Assembly: GCA_963729995.1 (NCBI GenBank)
Contig: CAVSPF010000003.1
Location: forward strand, 1,612,001-1,676,000
Reading direction: 5' to 3'
Source: VRUE01 sp963729995
Lineage (GTDB): Bacteria > Actinomycetota > Thermoleophilia > Solirubrobacterales > 70-9
Length of the DNA: 64,000 nt
The translations under genes were made by a program, and so were the position numbers. The notes beneath the pieces are model-generated. The model ran no database searches. It was not told the origin of the DNA and saw nothing but the letters and a program-made list of their open reading frames with translations. Position 1 is the stretch's first letter, and each line of letters opens with the position of its first letter. Below are positions 18,401 through 25,638 of the stretch, piece by piece.

Positions 18401-21106
18401 GCTGCTGAGCCCGTATTCGAGGAGGCATTCGGTGACGGGACCGTGGTTTTGCCCGTGCGATTCGGGGTCGATGGTGGCGGTGAGGGTGGCGCTGGTCAGG
18501 CCCAGGGCGGAGGGCGGGCCCGTCGTCGTTTGGGGCCTGGCGTCTTCGAAGACCGCGACGTCGTTGGTTTCGGTGTTGGCGACGTAGACGGTCGAGTTCG
18601 AGCCGTCGACGCCCACCCCGGCATTGCCGAACAGGCGACCGGCGCCGAAGGATTCGACCGGGGCGCAGCGGCCGGTGTGCGGTTCGCAGGACGGGCTGTA
18701 GCTCTCGACGCCTGGCCCATGCGTGGCTTCTTTGACGGGTTTGACGTCCTGGTAGAGCGTGCCCGAGGCGGGATCGAAGGCGAAGCCGGTGGTCGAGGAG
18801 ACCGAGGTGACGATGCCGGTCTTGAAAGAGCGTTCGGGGTCGCCGGAGTCGGCGTTCTCGACGATCGCGTACGTGTGGTTACCCCCGAACTGGTTCTTTT
18901 CTTCTTCGAACTGGAAGAACGAGCCGGCCGCGCGGAAGCCGCTCGGGTTCAGCCTGAAGCCGAGGTGACCGGCCGATTCGCTTTGCGACAGGGCCTTCCG
19001 CTGCGGGTGTCCTTCCCCATCGTAGATCCAGACATACCCCTGGGACCCCGCCTGCACGTAGAGTTCGCCCGCCGAGTTGACGTCCATGCCGCGAATCTGG
19101 ACGAAATGGTGCGGTGTTTCTTCGTAGATGTCGGAGCCGTCCTTCTGGCCGGAGACGCCCCAGGTGGAGACGATCCTGCCGTCGGGCCCGAACTTCTGGA
19201 CCAGGTTGTCGCTGGGATCGGCGACGTAGAGGTCGCCGTTGGAGGGCCCGCCGGAGTTGTCGACGGCGAGCACGGCCGGGTCTTCGAACGCTCCCGGCCC
19301 CGTTCCCGGCGAGCCGGGCTGACAGACGTCGGTGGGATGTTCGGGGCAGAGGTTGCCGCCGGTACTGTGGTCGACTTCCCTGCCGATCATGAAGAGGAAC
19401 TCGCCGGCCGGCGTGAATTTCTCGACCCGGTAGTTGCCGGGGTCGTTGACGTAGATGTCGTGAGAGCTCTGGTCGACGGCGACTTCGGTCGGTTCGGAGA
19501 GCGCGGTGGCGCCGGAGCCTTCGATGTCGGCGACGAAGACGTGGCCGGCGGCGGGCACGAATTCGGGTTCGACCGTCTTGGCGGCGCTCATTTCGACTTC
19601 GCATTCGCTCGGGCCTGGTTCGGCCTTGCAGCCGGACCAGGCCTTCAGCCGGCTGCCGATTTCGGGCTGCGCGGTGAGGAGCACCGTGGCCGCCTGGTTG
19701 TATTCGGCTTCGCAGGTCGCGCCGCAGCCGATCGCCGTGAATTCTTTGCCGGGGGAGGTGCCGAGGACGGTGCCTTCGCCGCCGCCGGTCTTGGTCACGG
19801 TGAGCTTCTCCTGCGGGATCGCAATGAATTCGGCGTGCACCGTCTTCGCCGCGCTCATCTTCACTTCGCACTTGTTGGGAGCCGGTTCGGCCTTGCACTC
19901 GCCGGCGCCCCAGCCCGTGAAGGTCGAGCGTTCGTTGGGCGTCGCGGTGAGGGTGACGGTCGTGGTTTCCCCGAATTCGACGCTGCATGTGGATCCGCAT
20001 TCGATGCCGGGCGTCGTGTGCGAGACCACGGTCCCGACGCCCGAGCCGGTCTTGGTGAGCGTGAGCGCGACGCCGGGGACCGGGCCGAAGACGACGATGC
20101 GCTGTGTGGCGGCGTCGCCGACGTAGACGCGACCCGTGGAAGCATCGACGGCTATCCCGGTGGAGTAGGAGGAATATGCGCGAGCCCCTTCGACCGGAGC
20201 ACTCGAACCGCGGGGGAGGACTTCCTGGCCGAAGGAGTCGAGCGGGGCGCAGTGTTCGGTCAGCGAGCCGCAGTTGTGGGCGAAGTGAGCGACGAAGCCC
20301 GGCACGCCACGTTCTTTGCGGCCTTCGCCTTCTTCGCCGCTCTGGAGGACGTAGAGGTCGTTGGAGGAGGGGTTGACGGCGAGGCCGACCGCGTCTTCAC
20401 GGCCATCGGGGTCGCCGAGCTTTGTGCCGGCCGAGGTGAACTTGGTCACTTCTTGAGAGCCGTCGGCCTTGAAGAGGTTGTTTTCGGTGTCGGAGGCGAG
20501 CCCCATGGGGGCGGTTGCGCGGGGGATGGTGAAGGCGCTCGAGTGAACCGTCCCGTCCTGGTTGAACCAGTGCATGGTTGTGTTTTCGGCGACGAACAGT
20601 TCGCCGCCACTGCTGACTGCGATGCCCATGATCGCTCCGAAGCCGGTGAGCTTGCCGTTCGTGCCCCAGGAGGAGACGGGAGTGCCGTCGGCTTCGAACT
20701 TGGAGACCTCGCTGAGGACCGGTTCGGCGACGTAGACGTCGCCCTGGGAGGGACCGCCCGAGTTGTCGACCGCGATCGAGCTCGGTTCGAGCGCGGCGAA
20801 GGCGCGGACGAAGGAGCCGGCGGAGGAGAACTCCTCGACGCGCGAGTTGCCGCTGTCGGCGACGTAGACGTCGTGCGTCGTTTCGTTAACGGCGAGGCCG
20901 CTGCCGAGGCGGTACTTACCAGTGCCTACGGAGTAGATCTCGGAGAAGAGGTTGAGCTGGCCGTTGCCGGAGCCCGCTTCGCCGAAGGAGGAGGAGAAGG
21001 CGTGGAATTCGGTCGTGGCGGAGGCGGTCGACGCGAAGACGAGGACGGTGAGAAGGACGAGGACGAGGGCGGCGAGGAGGCGAGGGGCTCGGGGGAGGCG
21101 GCTCAT
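15464..21106 (-). CDS. Giant secreted NHL/InlB-repeat/beta-propeller protein (1880 aa)
   Basis: First gene of the operon. The signal peptide is MSRLPRAPRLLAALVLVLLT, followed by VLVFASTASA. NHL repeats follow (YVADSGNSRVEEFSSAGSFV). Two divergent InlB-type repeats lie near residues 345-515 (LTLTKTGSGVGTVVS..., LTVTKTGGGEGTVLG..., each ending C-(E)V-MSAAKTV-EF). Then come more NHL repeats, fibronectin-III-like segments near 960-1070 (AYHYRFVAVNEVG; TYHFRLLAENEADQG), 'QQTGAVYLPDCRAYELVSPG' near 1085, and a PD40-like propeller (TPDGSKVYFTSEAHL; TNDGRVFFSTTESL). The tail is very basic (RHHKRGHRRRAASRRHRRRP). The start is the ATG just before the signal peptide; the open frame extends 80 codons further upstream without secretion features. 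Confidence 0.75.
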   Translation of the reverse strand: MSRLPRAPRLLAALVLVLLTVLVFASTASATTEFHAFSSSFGEAGSGNGQLNLFSEIYSVGTGKYRLGSGLAVNETTHDVYVADSGNSRVEEFSSAGSFVRAFAALEPSSIAVDNSGGPSQGDVYVAEPVLSEVSKFEADGTPVSSWGTNGKLTGFGAIMGIAVSSGGELFVAENTTMHWFNQDGTVHSSAFTIPRATAPMGLASDTENNLFKADGSQEVTKFTSAGTKLGDPDGREDAVGLAVNPSSNDLYVLQSGEEGEGRKERGVPGFVAHFAHNCGSLTEHCAPLDSFGQEVLPRGSSAPVEGARAYSSYSTGIAVDASTGRVYVGDAATQRIVVFGPVPGVALTLTKTGSGVGTVVSHTTPGIECGSTCSVEFGETTTVTLTATPNERSTFTGWGAGECKAEPAPNKCEVKMSAAKTVHAEFIAIPQEKLTVTKTGGGEGTVLGTSPGKEFTAIGCGATCEAEYNQAATVLLTAQPEIGSRLKAWSGCKAEPGPSECEVEMSAAKTVEPEFVPAAGHVFVADIEGSGATALSEPTEVAVDQSSHDIYVNDPGNYRVEKFTPAGEFLFMIGREVDHSTGGNLCPEHPTDVCQPGSPGTGPGAFEDPAVLAVDNSGGPSNGDLYVADPSDNLVQKFGPDGRIVSTWGVSGQKDGSDIYEETPHHFVQIRGMDVNSAGELYVQAGSQGYVWIYDGEGHPQRKALSQSESAGHLGFRLNPSGFRAAGSFFQFEEEKNQFGGNHTYAIVENADSGDPERSFKTGIVTSVSSTTGFAFDPASGTLYQDVKPVKEATHGPGVESYSPSCEPHTGRCAPVESFGAGRLFGNAGVGVDGSNSTVYVANTETNDVAVFEDARPQTTTGPPSALGLTSATLTATIDPESHGQNHGPVTECLLEYGLSSSYGSFAPCEPDPGSNPPASNFTSATPVTATLTGLTPITELPVGSAYHYRFVAVNEVGAIGRGQDRVFKTVSPPHIEGLLSSHVTATSADLEGTIDPHGLRTSYTFEYGTSTEYGKSVSGEITGSLGELGELHTVKAHIEDLQPGATYHFRLLAENEADQGHPVASEDQTFEFFPPSCPNSAVRQQTGAVYLPDCRAYELVSPGSANGTLFYPGGPSSGQATSPSRFAYTGAFSAPPGVNPINMAGDLYVSTRTSTGWVSHYIGLPGDQAGCMGGVPTDGRNVQAGEDPRRITNGVLANPSMSSLLNYLDGSGQVCQGGRFLFEDQDLREAVPSMAPYLWGADGSLEARLPSGISGNAAGLQALKCPYPAEGGASMGACRGETTASGDLSHLVFSSNALSFSEPGEPAGLTAAPGSAYEQDLATGKATLISRLPAPLGGGPIPQDPGFANTLRAGRGDTISQGGNEEFIRFPAVSEDGSHILMSTATGAVPTQCGAFSQSYPCLRYVEYPLHLYMRVQHGESGETYEIAEDPATHEPAPVTFVGMTPDGSKVYFTSEAHLTHEDEAHGGASLYLWSAAKAENGEDPLTLVSKGPSETPGSPGDTSSCNPPLAPLRGNPFVERAGRVYEGDYSGSVEARPWTTSCGVVPYSGYRYSWLQGGLGGSGFEGRTGGTGFTPAGIAANGDVYFYSPEKLDGVHGASNQENLFLYRDGRLQWVTTLAPERKCGPHPQGDSAHCSDGPIVRMQITPDDSHMAFITASQVTPYDNNGHLEMYTYTPATGELHCASCNPSGKPSTADVFGSEDGLFLTNDGRVFFSTTESLTPRDTNEGEDVYEYVNGRPQLITPGTGTAVQGNHGIAGSEGHTETDPGLVGVSANGADVYFSTLDTLLPEDHNGNFLRFYDARSNGGFPQPTPAQPCAAAEDCHGPGSEAPALPARGTSAALSGGNASRATHAKKRHHKRGHRRRAASRRHRRRPAR

Positions 21107-21350
21107 GCGAGGGCTCCGGCGGGGAGGACCAGGGATGGGCGATGGGCGCTCGAAATGGCGCGCGAAGGGGCAACCGTGCGGCGGCGATTCGATCCCTGCC
21201 CTGAAGCTGCTGCTGACAAAACTCTCCTTCACGGGCCGCTTCCGGCGGCCCTGTCCCTGTCGTGCTCCTGAAAAGTCGATGCGGGTTTTCCCTGGTCGGG
21301 AGCCGTGTGCGTTCCCTGAACGGACGGACCCTTCCCTGATACCCACCGCG

Positions 21351-21379
21351 ACAATACACAGCTAGAAGGCGCCGCGCAA
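21351..21379 (-). promoter_or_regulatory. Candidate promoter of the secreted-protein operon
   Basis: On the minus strand TTGCGC (21379-21374) and TATTGT (21356-21351) are separated by 17 bp, a weak sigma-70-like match about 240 bp upstream of the first operon gene. The leader between would be long. Sequence match only. Confidence 0.3.
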
Positions 21380-21497
21380 CCTGAAGTTGTTGCGGTGGGG
21401 GGCGGAAAGGCCGAAAAAGCGGTAGCTGGTGGGGCGTGGGGGTTGGTGTTACATCAGGGGTTTGTGCCTGGCGCTGCGTTGGCGGGGCGTGGCCAGA

Positions 21498-21545
21498 GCC
21501 CCCCACCGCCCACCTACTTGCCTGGCATGGTGGGCGGTGGGGGGC
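21498..21545. repeat. Perfect 17-bp inverted repeat (GC-rich hairpin)
   Basis: Positions 21498-21514 and 21529-21545 are exact reverse complements (arm GGTGGGCGGTGGGGGGC) around a 14-nt loop. It lies in the 790-bp gene-free gap between the secreted operon and the toxin-antitoxin island, with no T-run on either side, so it is not a standard terminator. A structured spacer or repeat remnant is as likely as a terminator. Confidence 0.6.
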
Positions 21546-21575
21546 CGTGAAAGGGGGTCGGCGTTACATAGGCGG

Positions 21576-21686
21576 TTCTTTCCCGGCTGGGGGGTGGTGA
21601 AGGTCGGCTGGGGCGGTCTTGGCGGTTATTTTCAGGGACCTAAGCCGTCTTTCCCCCGCTATGACTGGGTGAAGGTCGGCTGGGGT
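21576..21686. repeat. Dispersed ~110-bp repeat, copy A
   Basis: This starts with the block GGCTGGGGGGTGGTGAAGG (then TCGGCTG) and ends with ATGACTGGGTGAAGGTCGG. The same two blocks, in the same order and about 50 bp apart, occur at 22893-23006. The middle is diverged. The unit contains GTGAAGGTCGGCTG-like blocks internally as well. It precedes a broken toxin-antitoxin module. Confidence 0.6.
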
Positions 21687-21899
21687 CGATCCAGAGGTGC
21701 TGGGGGCGCTGCGATATGGCTCGAAAACGAGGCGTAATGCAGCGCCCGTCCGGACCGGAGGTGGCGGGGCCGGGACTACACGGGACGTGCTCCGTGGCCT
21801 CGGCCCGCACGGCTGGGGGCCGAGCGGGACCGCTTGGACGGGGGGGTGGTCTATATAAGGGGGGGCGAGTTCGGGGGCGGTTTCGTCTTGGGAGAAGAG

Positions 21900-22193
21900 A
21901 TGGATGCAGCTGGTAGACATTCGGCTTTGGCGTCGGCTGGCGCTACGCTTTGGGTCACCGTGACCGCGAAGGAGACATTGCTGGAGCGAGCGCCACGCTG
22001 GAGCGAAGCGCCGGCCGAGGCGGCGATCGAGGCCGCCCAGCGTCTGGAGCGCAGGAGCGGAGCGCAGCGGCGTTGGAATGAGCTGGCCGGACGGGCCGCG
22101 GCGCTGCGGGCGCGGCAGAGCGAGTCGGTCGATGTGGTCACGCTGGTGCGCGAGGGCCGAGAGGAACTCGAGCGCCGCCGCTCCGCGCCGTGA
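21900..22193 (+). CDS. Putative antitoxin of a broken PIN module
   Basis: A 97-aa protein from the ATG behind GGGAGAAG. The C-terminal half is a charged helix (ESVDVVTLVREGREELERRR) like those of antitoxins that precede PIN toxins. Its stop overlaps the toxin start (GTGA), the usual coupling. The N-terminus is not a recognisable ribbon-helix-helix and may be damaged. The role is inferred mainly from position, since the toxin partner is itself disrupted. Confidence 0.45.
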   Translation: MDAAGRHSALASAGATLWVTVTAKETLLERAPRWSEAPAEAAIEAAQRLERRSGAQRRWNELAGRAAALRARQSESVDVVTLVREGREELERRRSAP

Positions 22194-22500
22194 GCGATGT
22201 CGTCGTCGATGCCTGCGTCGTGCTGGCGCTGGTGCTGCGCGAGGAGCGGGCCGAGGACGTAAGCCGCAAGCTGGGCGAGTGGGCTGACGAGGGGGCAATG
22301 CTGCATGCGCCGGCGCTCGCCCACTACGAGATCGCGAGCGGGTGGTCGAGATCGCCGTCGAGCTGGGACGGCATTCGGCTTATGACGCCGCTTACCTGGC
22401 ACTCGGAGAGCGGCTTGGAGTGGACGTGTGGACGCTCGACGGTCCGCTCCTGCGAAATGCCGGGGAGAGACCCGAGTACCGGGTGGAGGCGATCGCGGGG
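22190..22500 (+). pseudogene. PIN-domain (VapC-like) toxin, broken by internal deletion and frameshift
   Basis: The first part reads (M)SDVVVDACVVLALVLREER, with the N-terminal PIN aspartate, up to 'LAHYEIAS'. The frame then changes and the sequence resumes as 'VVEIAVELGRHSAYDAAYLA' and 'LGERLGVDVWTLDGPLLRN', the PIN C-terminal motif with its conserved D. About 40 residues of the middle are missing at the junction near 22340. Both ends are well preserved, so the inactivation looks recent. Confidence 0.65.
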
Positions 22501-22722
22501 GTGCGGGGGGTCGGGGAGAACGATGTGGTCGAGCTGATCGATGACGTCGACAAGGTCGATGGGGAGGGCAGCTGGCCCGCCGGCACCGTCGGCACCGTCG
22601 TCGGTGAGCGCGAGGAGTGGAAGCTGGTCGAGATCAGCGAAGACCAGCCCCCAGGACGAACGCTTGACATGATCTCGGTGGCCGAAGAGCGACTGAGGCT
22701 GATCTCCCGGTACTCCGAGTAG
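22501..22722 (+). CDS. Small DUF4926-like protein
   Basis: From a GTG the 73-aa product reads ENDVVELIDDVDKVDGEGSW, then PAGTVGTVVGEREEWKLVEI and 'LDMISVAEERLRLI'. This is the pattern of the ~60-aa DUF4926 domain (D-V-V-x-L ... G-x-x-GTVV ... L). It is in frame with the 3' end of the broken PIN gene with no stop between them, so the start is uncertain and a fusion by deletion is possible. Function unknown; such proteins often sit in toxin-antitoxin neighbourhoods. Confidence 0.5.
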   Translation: MRGVGENDVVELIDDVDKVDGEGSWPAGTVGTVVGEREEWKLVEISEDQPPGRTLDMISVAEERLRLISRYSE

Positions 22723-22892
22723 AGGGCCGGGCGCCGGAGAGCGGCTGGCGGCATCGGCCCTCCTCCCCCCCATTCCCCCCGCCCCGCATGCCGGCGACGG
22801 TTTGCGAATTTCCGCGCGAAATTGACTGTTGAGAGAGGGAATCGAGGGGGTGGCCACGCCAATTCGGCCGGAGCGCGCCTGACCTCAGCGCC

Positions 22893-23006
22893 GCTTCTTG
22901 CCTGGCTGGGGGGTGGTGAAGGTCGGCTGCGGGGGTCCGCGGGCTGATTCTTTGGGGGCGCGGGCGGTTTTGCCCCGGTCATGACGGGGTGAAAGTCGGA
23001 TGGGGT
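22893..23006. repeat. Dispersed ~110-bp repeat, copy B
   Basis: Second copy of the unit at 21576-21686: GGCTGGGGGGTGGTGAAGG near the left end and ATGACGGGGTGAAAGTCGG at the right end, with a diverged centre. It lies in the gene-free gap 22723-23064. The two copies flank the broken PIN module and the DUF4926 gene in direct orientation. Confidence 0.6.
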
Positions 23007-23064
23007 TGGTGGCGAGCGACCGGCTGGGGTTCGCTCCTATTGGTATTGGGGGGCGGCGTGGCAG

Positions 23065-23454
23065 CTACCAGATGACGGGAGCGCCGTAGGCGGCGATGGC
23101 TGGGTCGCGGCTGACGATCGGAATACCCTCGACTTCGGCCTGGGCGACGAGCAGGCGATCGAAGGGGTCGCGCAGCAGCTTGCCGTCGAGCTTCACATAG
23201 GCAAGCTCGCGGTAGGCGCGGGCGTGGGCGGGGGAGATCGGCAGCAGGGCAAAGCCCTCCGCCAGCAGCTCCTCGGCCCACTCCTCGGCGACCTCGAGCT
23301 TGCCGAGCGAAGCCTTGATCGAGACCTCGAGGAGCGTGCCGGCGCTGAAGAGGGGCTCCCCGGCGGCTCCGATTGTCTGCCGTGCCGTAGCCGAGAGCCG
23401 AGGGTCGTCGGCCAGCCACCACAGCGCTGCGTGGGTATCGACGAGGAGCCGCAC
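23065..23454 (-). CDS. VapC-type PIN-domain toxin
   Basis: 129 aa starting (GTG) MRLLVDTHAALWWLADDPRL, with the first catalytic Asp in 'LLVDTHA'. 'LLEVSIKASLGKLEV' holds the central Glu, and 'RDPFDRLLVAQAEVEGIPIVSRD' carries the remaining acidic residues. These are the PIN subfamily hallmarks of single-strand-specific RNases. The start directly abuts the stop of the Phd-like antitoxin upstream. Complete by length and motif content, so probably active. Confidence 0.85.
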   Translation of the reverse strand: MRLLVDTHAALWWLADDPRLSATARQTIGAAGEPLFSAGTLLEVSIKASLGKLEVAEEWAEELLAEGFALLPISPAHARAYRELAYVKLDGKLLRDPFDRLLVAQAEVEGIPIVSRDPAIAAYGAPVIW

Positions 23455-23697
23455 TCAGTCGCGAATGCCGAGCGCCTGCTCGACGTCGGCGGGGAGTGCG
23501 TCGAAGTCCTCGGCCATGACGATCTGTCCGGCAAGCGCGCCGGGCTTGCGGCGAGCTGCGGAGGAGGACGGCAACGCCACCAGCCGCACTACTGGCTTCT
23601 TACCCCGGCGCAACTCCACGCGCTCACCCTGCTCGGCAAGCGCGACGAGCTTGGAGAGGTTGGTCTTGGCCTCACCGATGGAGAAGGTGCGGGTCAT
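23455..23697 (-). CDS. Phd/YefM-type antitoxin
   Basis: An 80-aa protein, MTRTFSIGEAKTNLSKLVAL followed by AEQGERVELRRGKKPVVRLV: the canonical Phd/YefM N-terminal DNA-binding fold ('EAK..LSKL..... G....I...GKPVA.L'). The C-terminal acidic segment would bind the PIN toxin encoded immediately downstream. The ATG chosen is the one giving the family N-terminus; the open frame continues upstream without support. Confidence 0.85.
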   Translation of the reverse strand: MTRTFSIGEAKTNLSKLVALAEQGERVELRRGKKPVVRLVALPSSSAARRKPGALAGQIVMAEDFDALPADVEQALGIRD

Positions 23698-23716
23698 GGA
23701 GGCAGGGTAGCAGCGC

Positions 23717-23733
23717 TTGGCCAAGTTGGTCAA
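23717..23733. promoter_or_regulatory. Repeat operator candidate of the Phd-VapC module
   Basis: TTGGCCAA and TTGGTCAA lie 9 bp apart about 20 bp upstream of the antitoxin start, followed by a further ACCAA. Tandem half-sites in this place fit Phd-type autoregulation. Confidence 0.35.
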
Positions 23734-23822
23734 CCAATGGTGCGGCGAAGCGAGCGAGGTAGAGCGGCCTCGGGCGCCAGAGTCGCAAGTGATCCGAAGG
23801 CCGATGCAAGGCCTGAGGTGTT

Positions 23823-24212
23823 TCAGGATCCCGGCCACCAGCCCCCGGCGGCCCCCAAGGCTTGGTTGACGGGTATGGAGGCCGGGGGAGAACTACGCAG
23901 ACGAACCGGAGAGCAGCCTTGCCACGCCTGCGGTGGCAGCCGCTCAAACAACTCCAAGCCGCGGCGGAGGTGCTCGATCGTCACGTTCAGCAACGGTGAG
24001 AGCAACTCCGCGTAATCGGCGCCCAACTTCGCGGCGTCTTCTCGAGGTCGACGGCGGGCCCGGACGTGGACGAACTCCTGGATCGCCTCGACGGAAGCGG
24101 TCGCGGCGATCTCCCCGGCAGCCACCGCTTCGATCAGCGCTCGACACGGATCGCGCAGCGGATGGTCGGCGCCCTTGGCGTAGACCAGGACCGTCGTATC
24201 CAGCACGATCAT
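23823..24212 (-). CDS. PIN-domain toxin with a replaced C-terminus
   Basis: The N-terminal two thirds is a normal PIN domain (MIVLDTTVLVYAKGADHPLR; 'ASVEAIQEFVHVRARRR'). After 'GLELFERLPPQ' the expected C-terminal PIN segment, with the last conserved Asp residues ('FDA.LAA.A'), is missing; the frame continues as a Pro/Ser/Gly-rich tail of about 40 residues with no similarity. The toxin is therefore probably inactive. It overlaps the antitoxin remnant upstream by ATGA. Confidence 0.65.
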   Translation of the reverse strand: MIVLDTTVLVYAKGADHPLRDPCRALIEAVAAGEIAATASVEAIQEFVHVRARRRPREDAAKLGADYAELLSPLLNVTIEHLRRGLELFERLPPQAWQGCSPVRLRSSPPASIPVNQALGAAGGWWPGS

Positions 24213-24397
24213 GCGCGCCGACTGCGCAGCGTGTCGAGCTCAGCCTTGAGATCGTCCATGTCCGGCACCGCCATGTCCGGCGCCTCCAGCAGGCGAGCGC
24301 CGGCCGCCTTGCGGCGAGCCGCAGGGGCGGCGAGGCCGCGGTCGATGGCCGAGCTGACTACGCGGTGATCGTCGGGGGGCGCGCTGGTGGTCGGCTA
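24209..24397 (-). pseudogene. Truncated VapB-like antitoxin remnant
   Basis: The minus-strand frame ending in the ATGA overlap with the PIN gene reads 'SSAIDRGLAAPAARRKAAGA', 'RLLEAPDMAVPDMDDLKAEL', 'DTLRSRRA' and stops. This is a VapB-like C-terminal toxin-binding tail. The frame is blocked by a stop near 24397, and there is no acceptable start codon or N-terminal DNA-binding segment, so the gene has lost its 5' end. Confidence 0.5.
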
Positions 24398-24453
24398 AGG
24401 CAACCCAACACAAAGCTCCCGACCATCGAATGACGAGCGCTACCCTTGCAGGC

Positions 24454-24633
24454 ATGAAAACGGCGAAGCGAATCGGCAACTGGACGCCCGACGGGAGGGT
24501 GGAGCGAGCGCGACTGCGGCGAGACTATCTAGAGCTCTCGGGCGGGGAGCGGATGAAACAGGTCTTCCAGCTGTCGCGCTTCATGTCTCGAGTCGCCGAT
24601 GCTGGCCGCCGACAGCGAACGCGCGGTGACTGA
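24454..24633 (+). CDS. Small helical partner of a nucleotidyltransferase
   Basis: A 59-aa protein (MKTAKRIGNWTPDGRVERAR; 'SGGERMKQVFQLSRFMSRVA'). It overlaps the downstream nucleotidyltransferase gene by 35 nt. The 'ER...Q.F.LSRFM' helix resembles the 'MSERLELALSWNAVAAEL' stretch of the small gene paired with a second nucleotidyltransferase at 25.6 kb. It is likely the smaller member of a two-gene toxin-antitoxin-like module; no fold is assigned. Confidence 0.5.
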   Translation: MKTAKRIGNWTPDGRVERARLRRDYLELSGGERMKQVFQLSRFMSRVADAGRRQRTRGD

Positions 24634-25117
24634 ACTCGACATCGAGGGAATCCTCGAAGAGCTCACACGAGGAGGCGTCGACTTCCTCGTGATCGGCGGT
24701 GTCGCAGTCGGCTTTCACGGCTACATTCGCGCGACCAAGGATGTTGACATCGTGCCAGCGCCGAAGCCAGACAACCTAAAACGGCTGGCATCTGTGCTCG
24801 AAAGGCTCAACGCGGAGCTCGATGGAGCTGAAGATTTCGAGAACGATGAGCTCCCCGATCCACTTGACCCCGACACGCTTGCGCTAGGTGGAAATTGGGT
24901 GCTTCAAACTCGACTCGGGCGCTTCGATGTATTGCAGTGGATCGGTGACGAAGCGCTGTGGGACACGCTATCCCCCAATGCACAACAGGCTGAAATCGAA
25001 GGGCTCCGCGTCAAGGTGGTGAGCTATGAGGATCTGGTCGCGCTCAAGGAGCAAGCTGGGCGAGGATCTGACCTTGAAGACCTGAAACGGTTACGCGAAG
25101 CGCGCGGCCAAAAGTAA
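24599..25117 (+). CDS. Nucleotidyltransferase (MNT/AbiEii-like, DUF6036 type)
   Basis: A 172-aa protein with 'GGVDFLVIGGVAVGFHGYIR' then 'ATKDVDIVPAPKPDNLKRLA': the G-G-x(n)-D-V-D signature of small nucleotidyltransferases, with catalytic carboxylates in 'KDVDIV'. The C-terminus ends 'YEDLVALKEQAGRGSDLEDL', typical of DUF6036/AbiEii-like proteins. Such enzymes act as toxins or antitoxins by nucleotidylating tRNA or protein partners. The ATG lies inside the upstream small gene, suggesting coupled translation. Confidence 0.75.
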   Translation: MLAADSERAVTELDIEGILEELTRGGVDFLVIGGVAVGFHGYIRATKDVDIVPAPKPDNLKRLASVLERLNAELDGAEDFENDELPDPLDPDTLALGGNWVLQTRLGRFDVLQWIGDEALWDTLSPNAQQAEIEGLRVKVVSYEDLVALKEQAGRGSDLEDLKRLREARGQK

Positions 25118-25143
25118 ACACCGGCAAACGCTGCCGACTGTTC

Positions 25144-25638
25144 TCACTCCTCCTCATCCCCCAACGCTTCGAGCAGCTCCACGTCCACCAAATCCTGCGG
25201 GCGGGCGGCCGCGCGCTTCATCTTCAGCAGATCCTGACGGTTGGCGATCGGGACCGTAAGGTTGCCAAGGGGCGTCTGGTGAGCGCGGGCGCGGAGCTCC
25301 TCGAATGGCCCAAGGTGAGCGGGCAGCATGACGACGTCGAGCGGGCCATGGGTGGTTATAAGGTGCCATTGGTCGCTCGAGCCGAGCAGCGACGCACTGG
25401 GAGTCGAAGCCGAGTGCTGGCCGTCAGGCCCGAGGATCCGCGCATCGACCTCCACCAGCGCCTTGGCCAGTCGCTCGAGGTTCTCGGCCGAAGTGGCGAT
25501 CGCGATATCCAGGTCCTGCGTCAAGCGCTGGCCGCCGTGCGCCTGAATCGCGATCCCGCCGATCGTCACGTAGTCGACGTCGTGGCGGGCCAGCGCAGCG
25601 AACAGCTCGCGCGCGTCGAAACGGCTCGGTTCGTTCAC
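25144..25638 (-). CDS. Nucleotidyltransferase, second copy of the same kind
   Basis: 164 aa: 'RHDVDYVTIGGIAIQAHGGQ' followed by 'RLTQDLDIAIATSAENLERL', the same GG/DxD nucleotidyltransferase core as the gene at 24.6 kb. The C-terminal 'ANRQDLLKMKRAAARPQDLV' tail is the AbiEii-like ending. It is transcribed towards that gene; the two pairs face each other tail to tail with a 26-bp gap. The ATG overlaps the stop of the small upstream gene. Probably a MNT-type toxin-antitoxin component. Confidence 0.75.
   Translation of the reverse strand: MNEPSRFDARELFAALARHDVDYVTIGGIAIQAHGGQRLTQDLDIAIATSAENLERLAKALVEVDARILGPDGQHSASTPSASLLGSSDQWHLITTHGPLDVVMLPAHLGPFEELRARAHQTPLGNLTVPIANRQDLLKMKRAAARPQDLVDVELLEALGDEEE

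Noticed and set aside
17621..21271. A 1216-codon open frame on the plus strand opposite the 1880-aa gene, and similar long frames opposite the other large genes.
   Set aside because: They are mirror frames of GC-rich codon use (Gly/Ala/Arg/Glu/Val-rich, no domains, no ribosome binding sites). The minus-strand genes carry signal peptides, repeats and coupled junctions.
21429..21900. A CRISPR-like array, because of repeated GGTCGGCTGGGG blocks.
   Set aside because: Spacing is irregular, only two diverged copies of the larger unit exist, and no cas genes are in the window.
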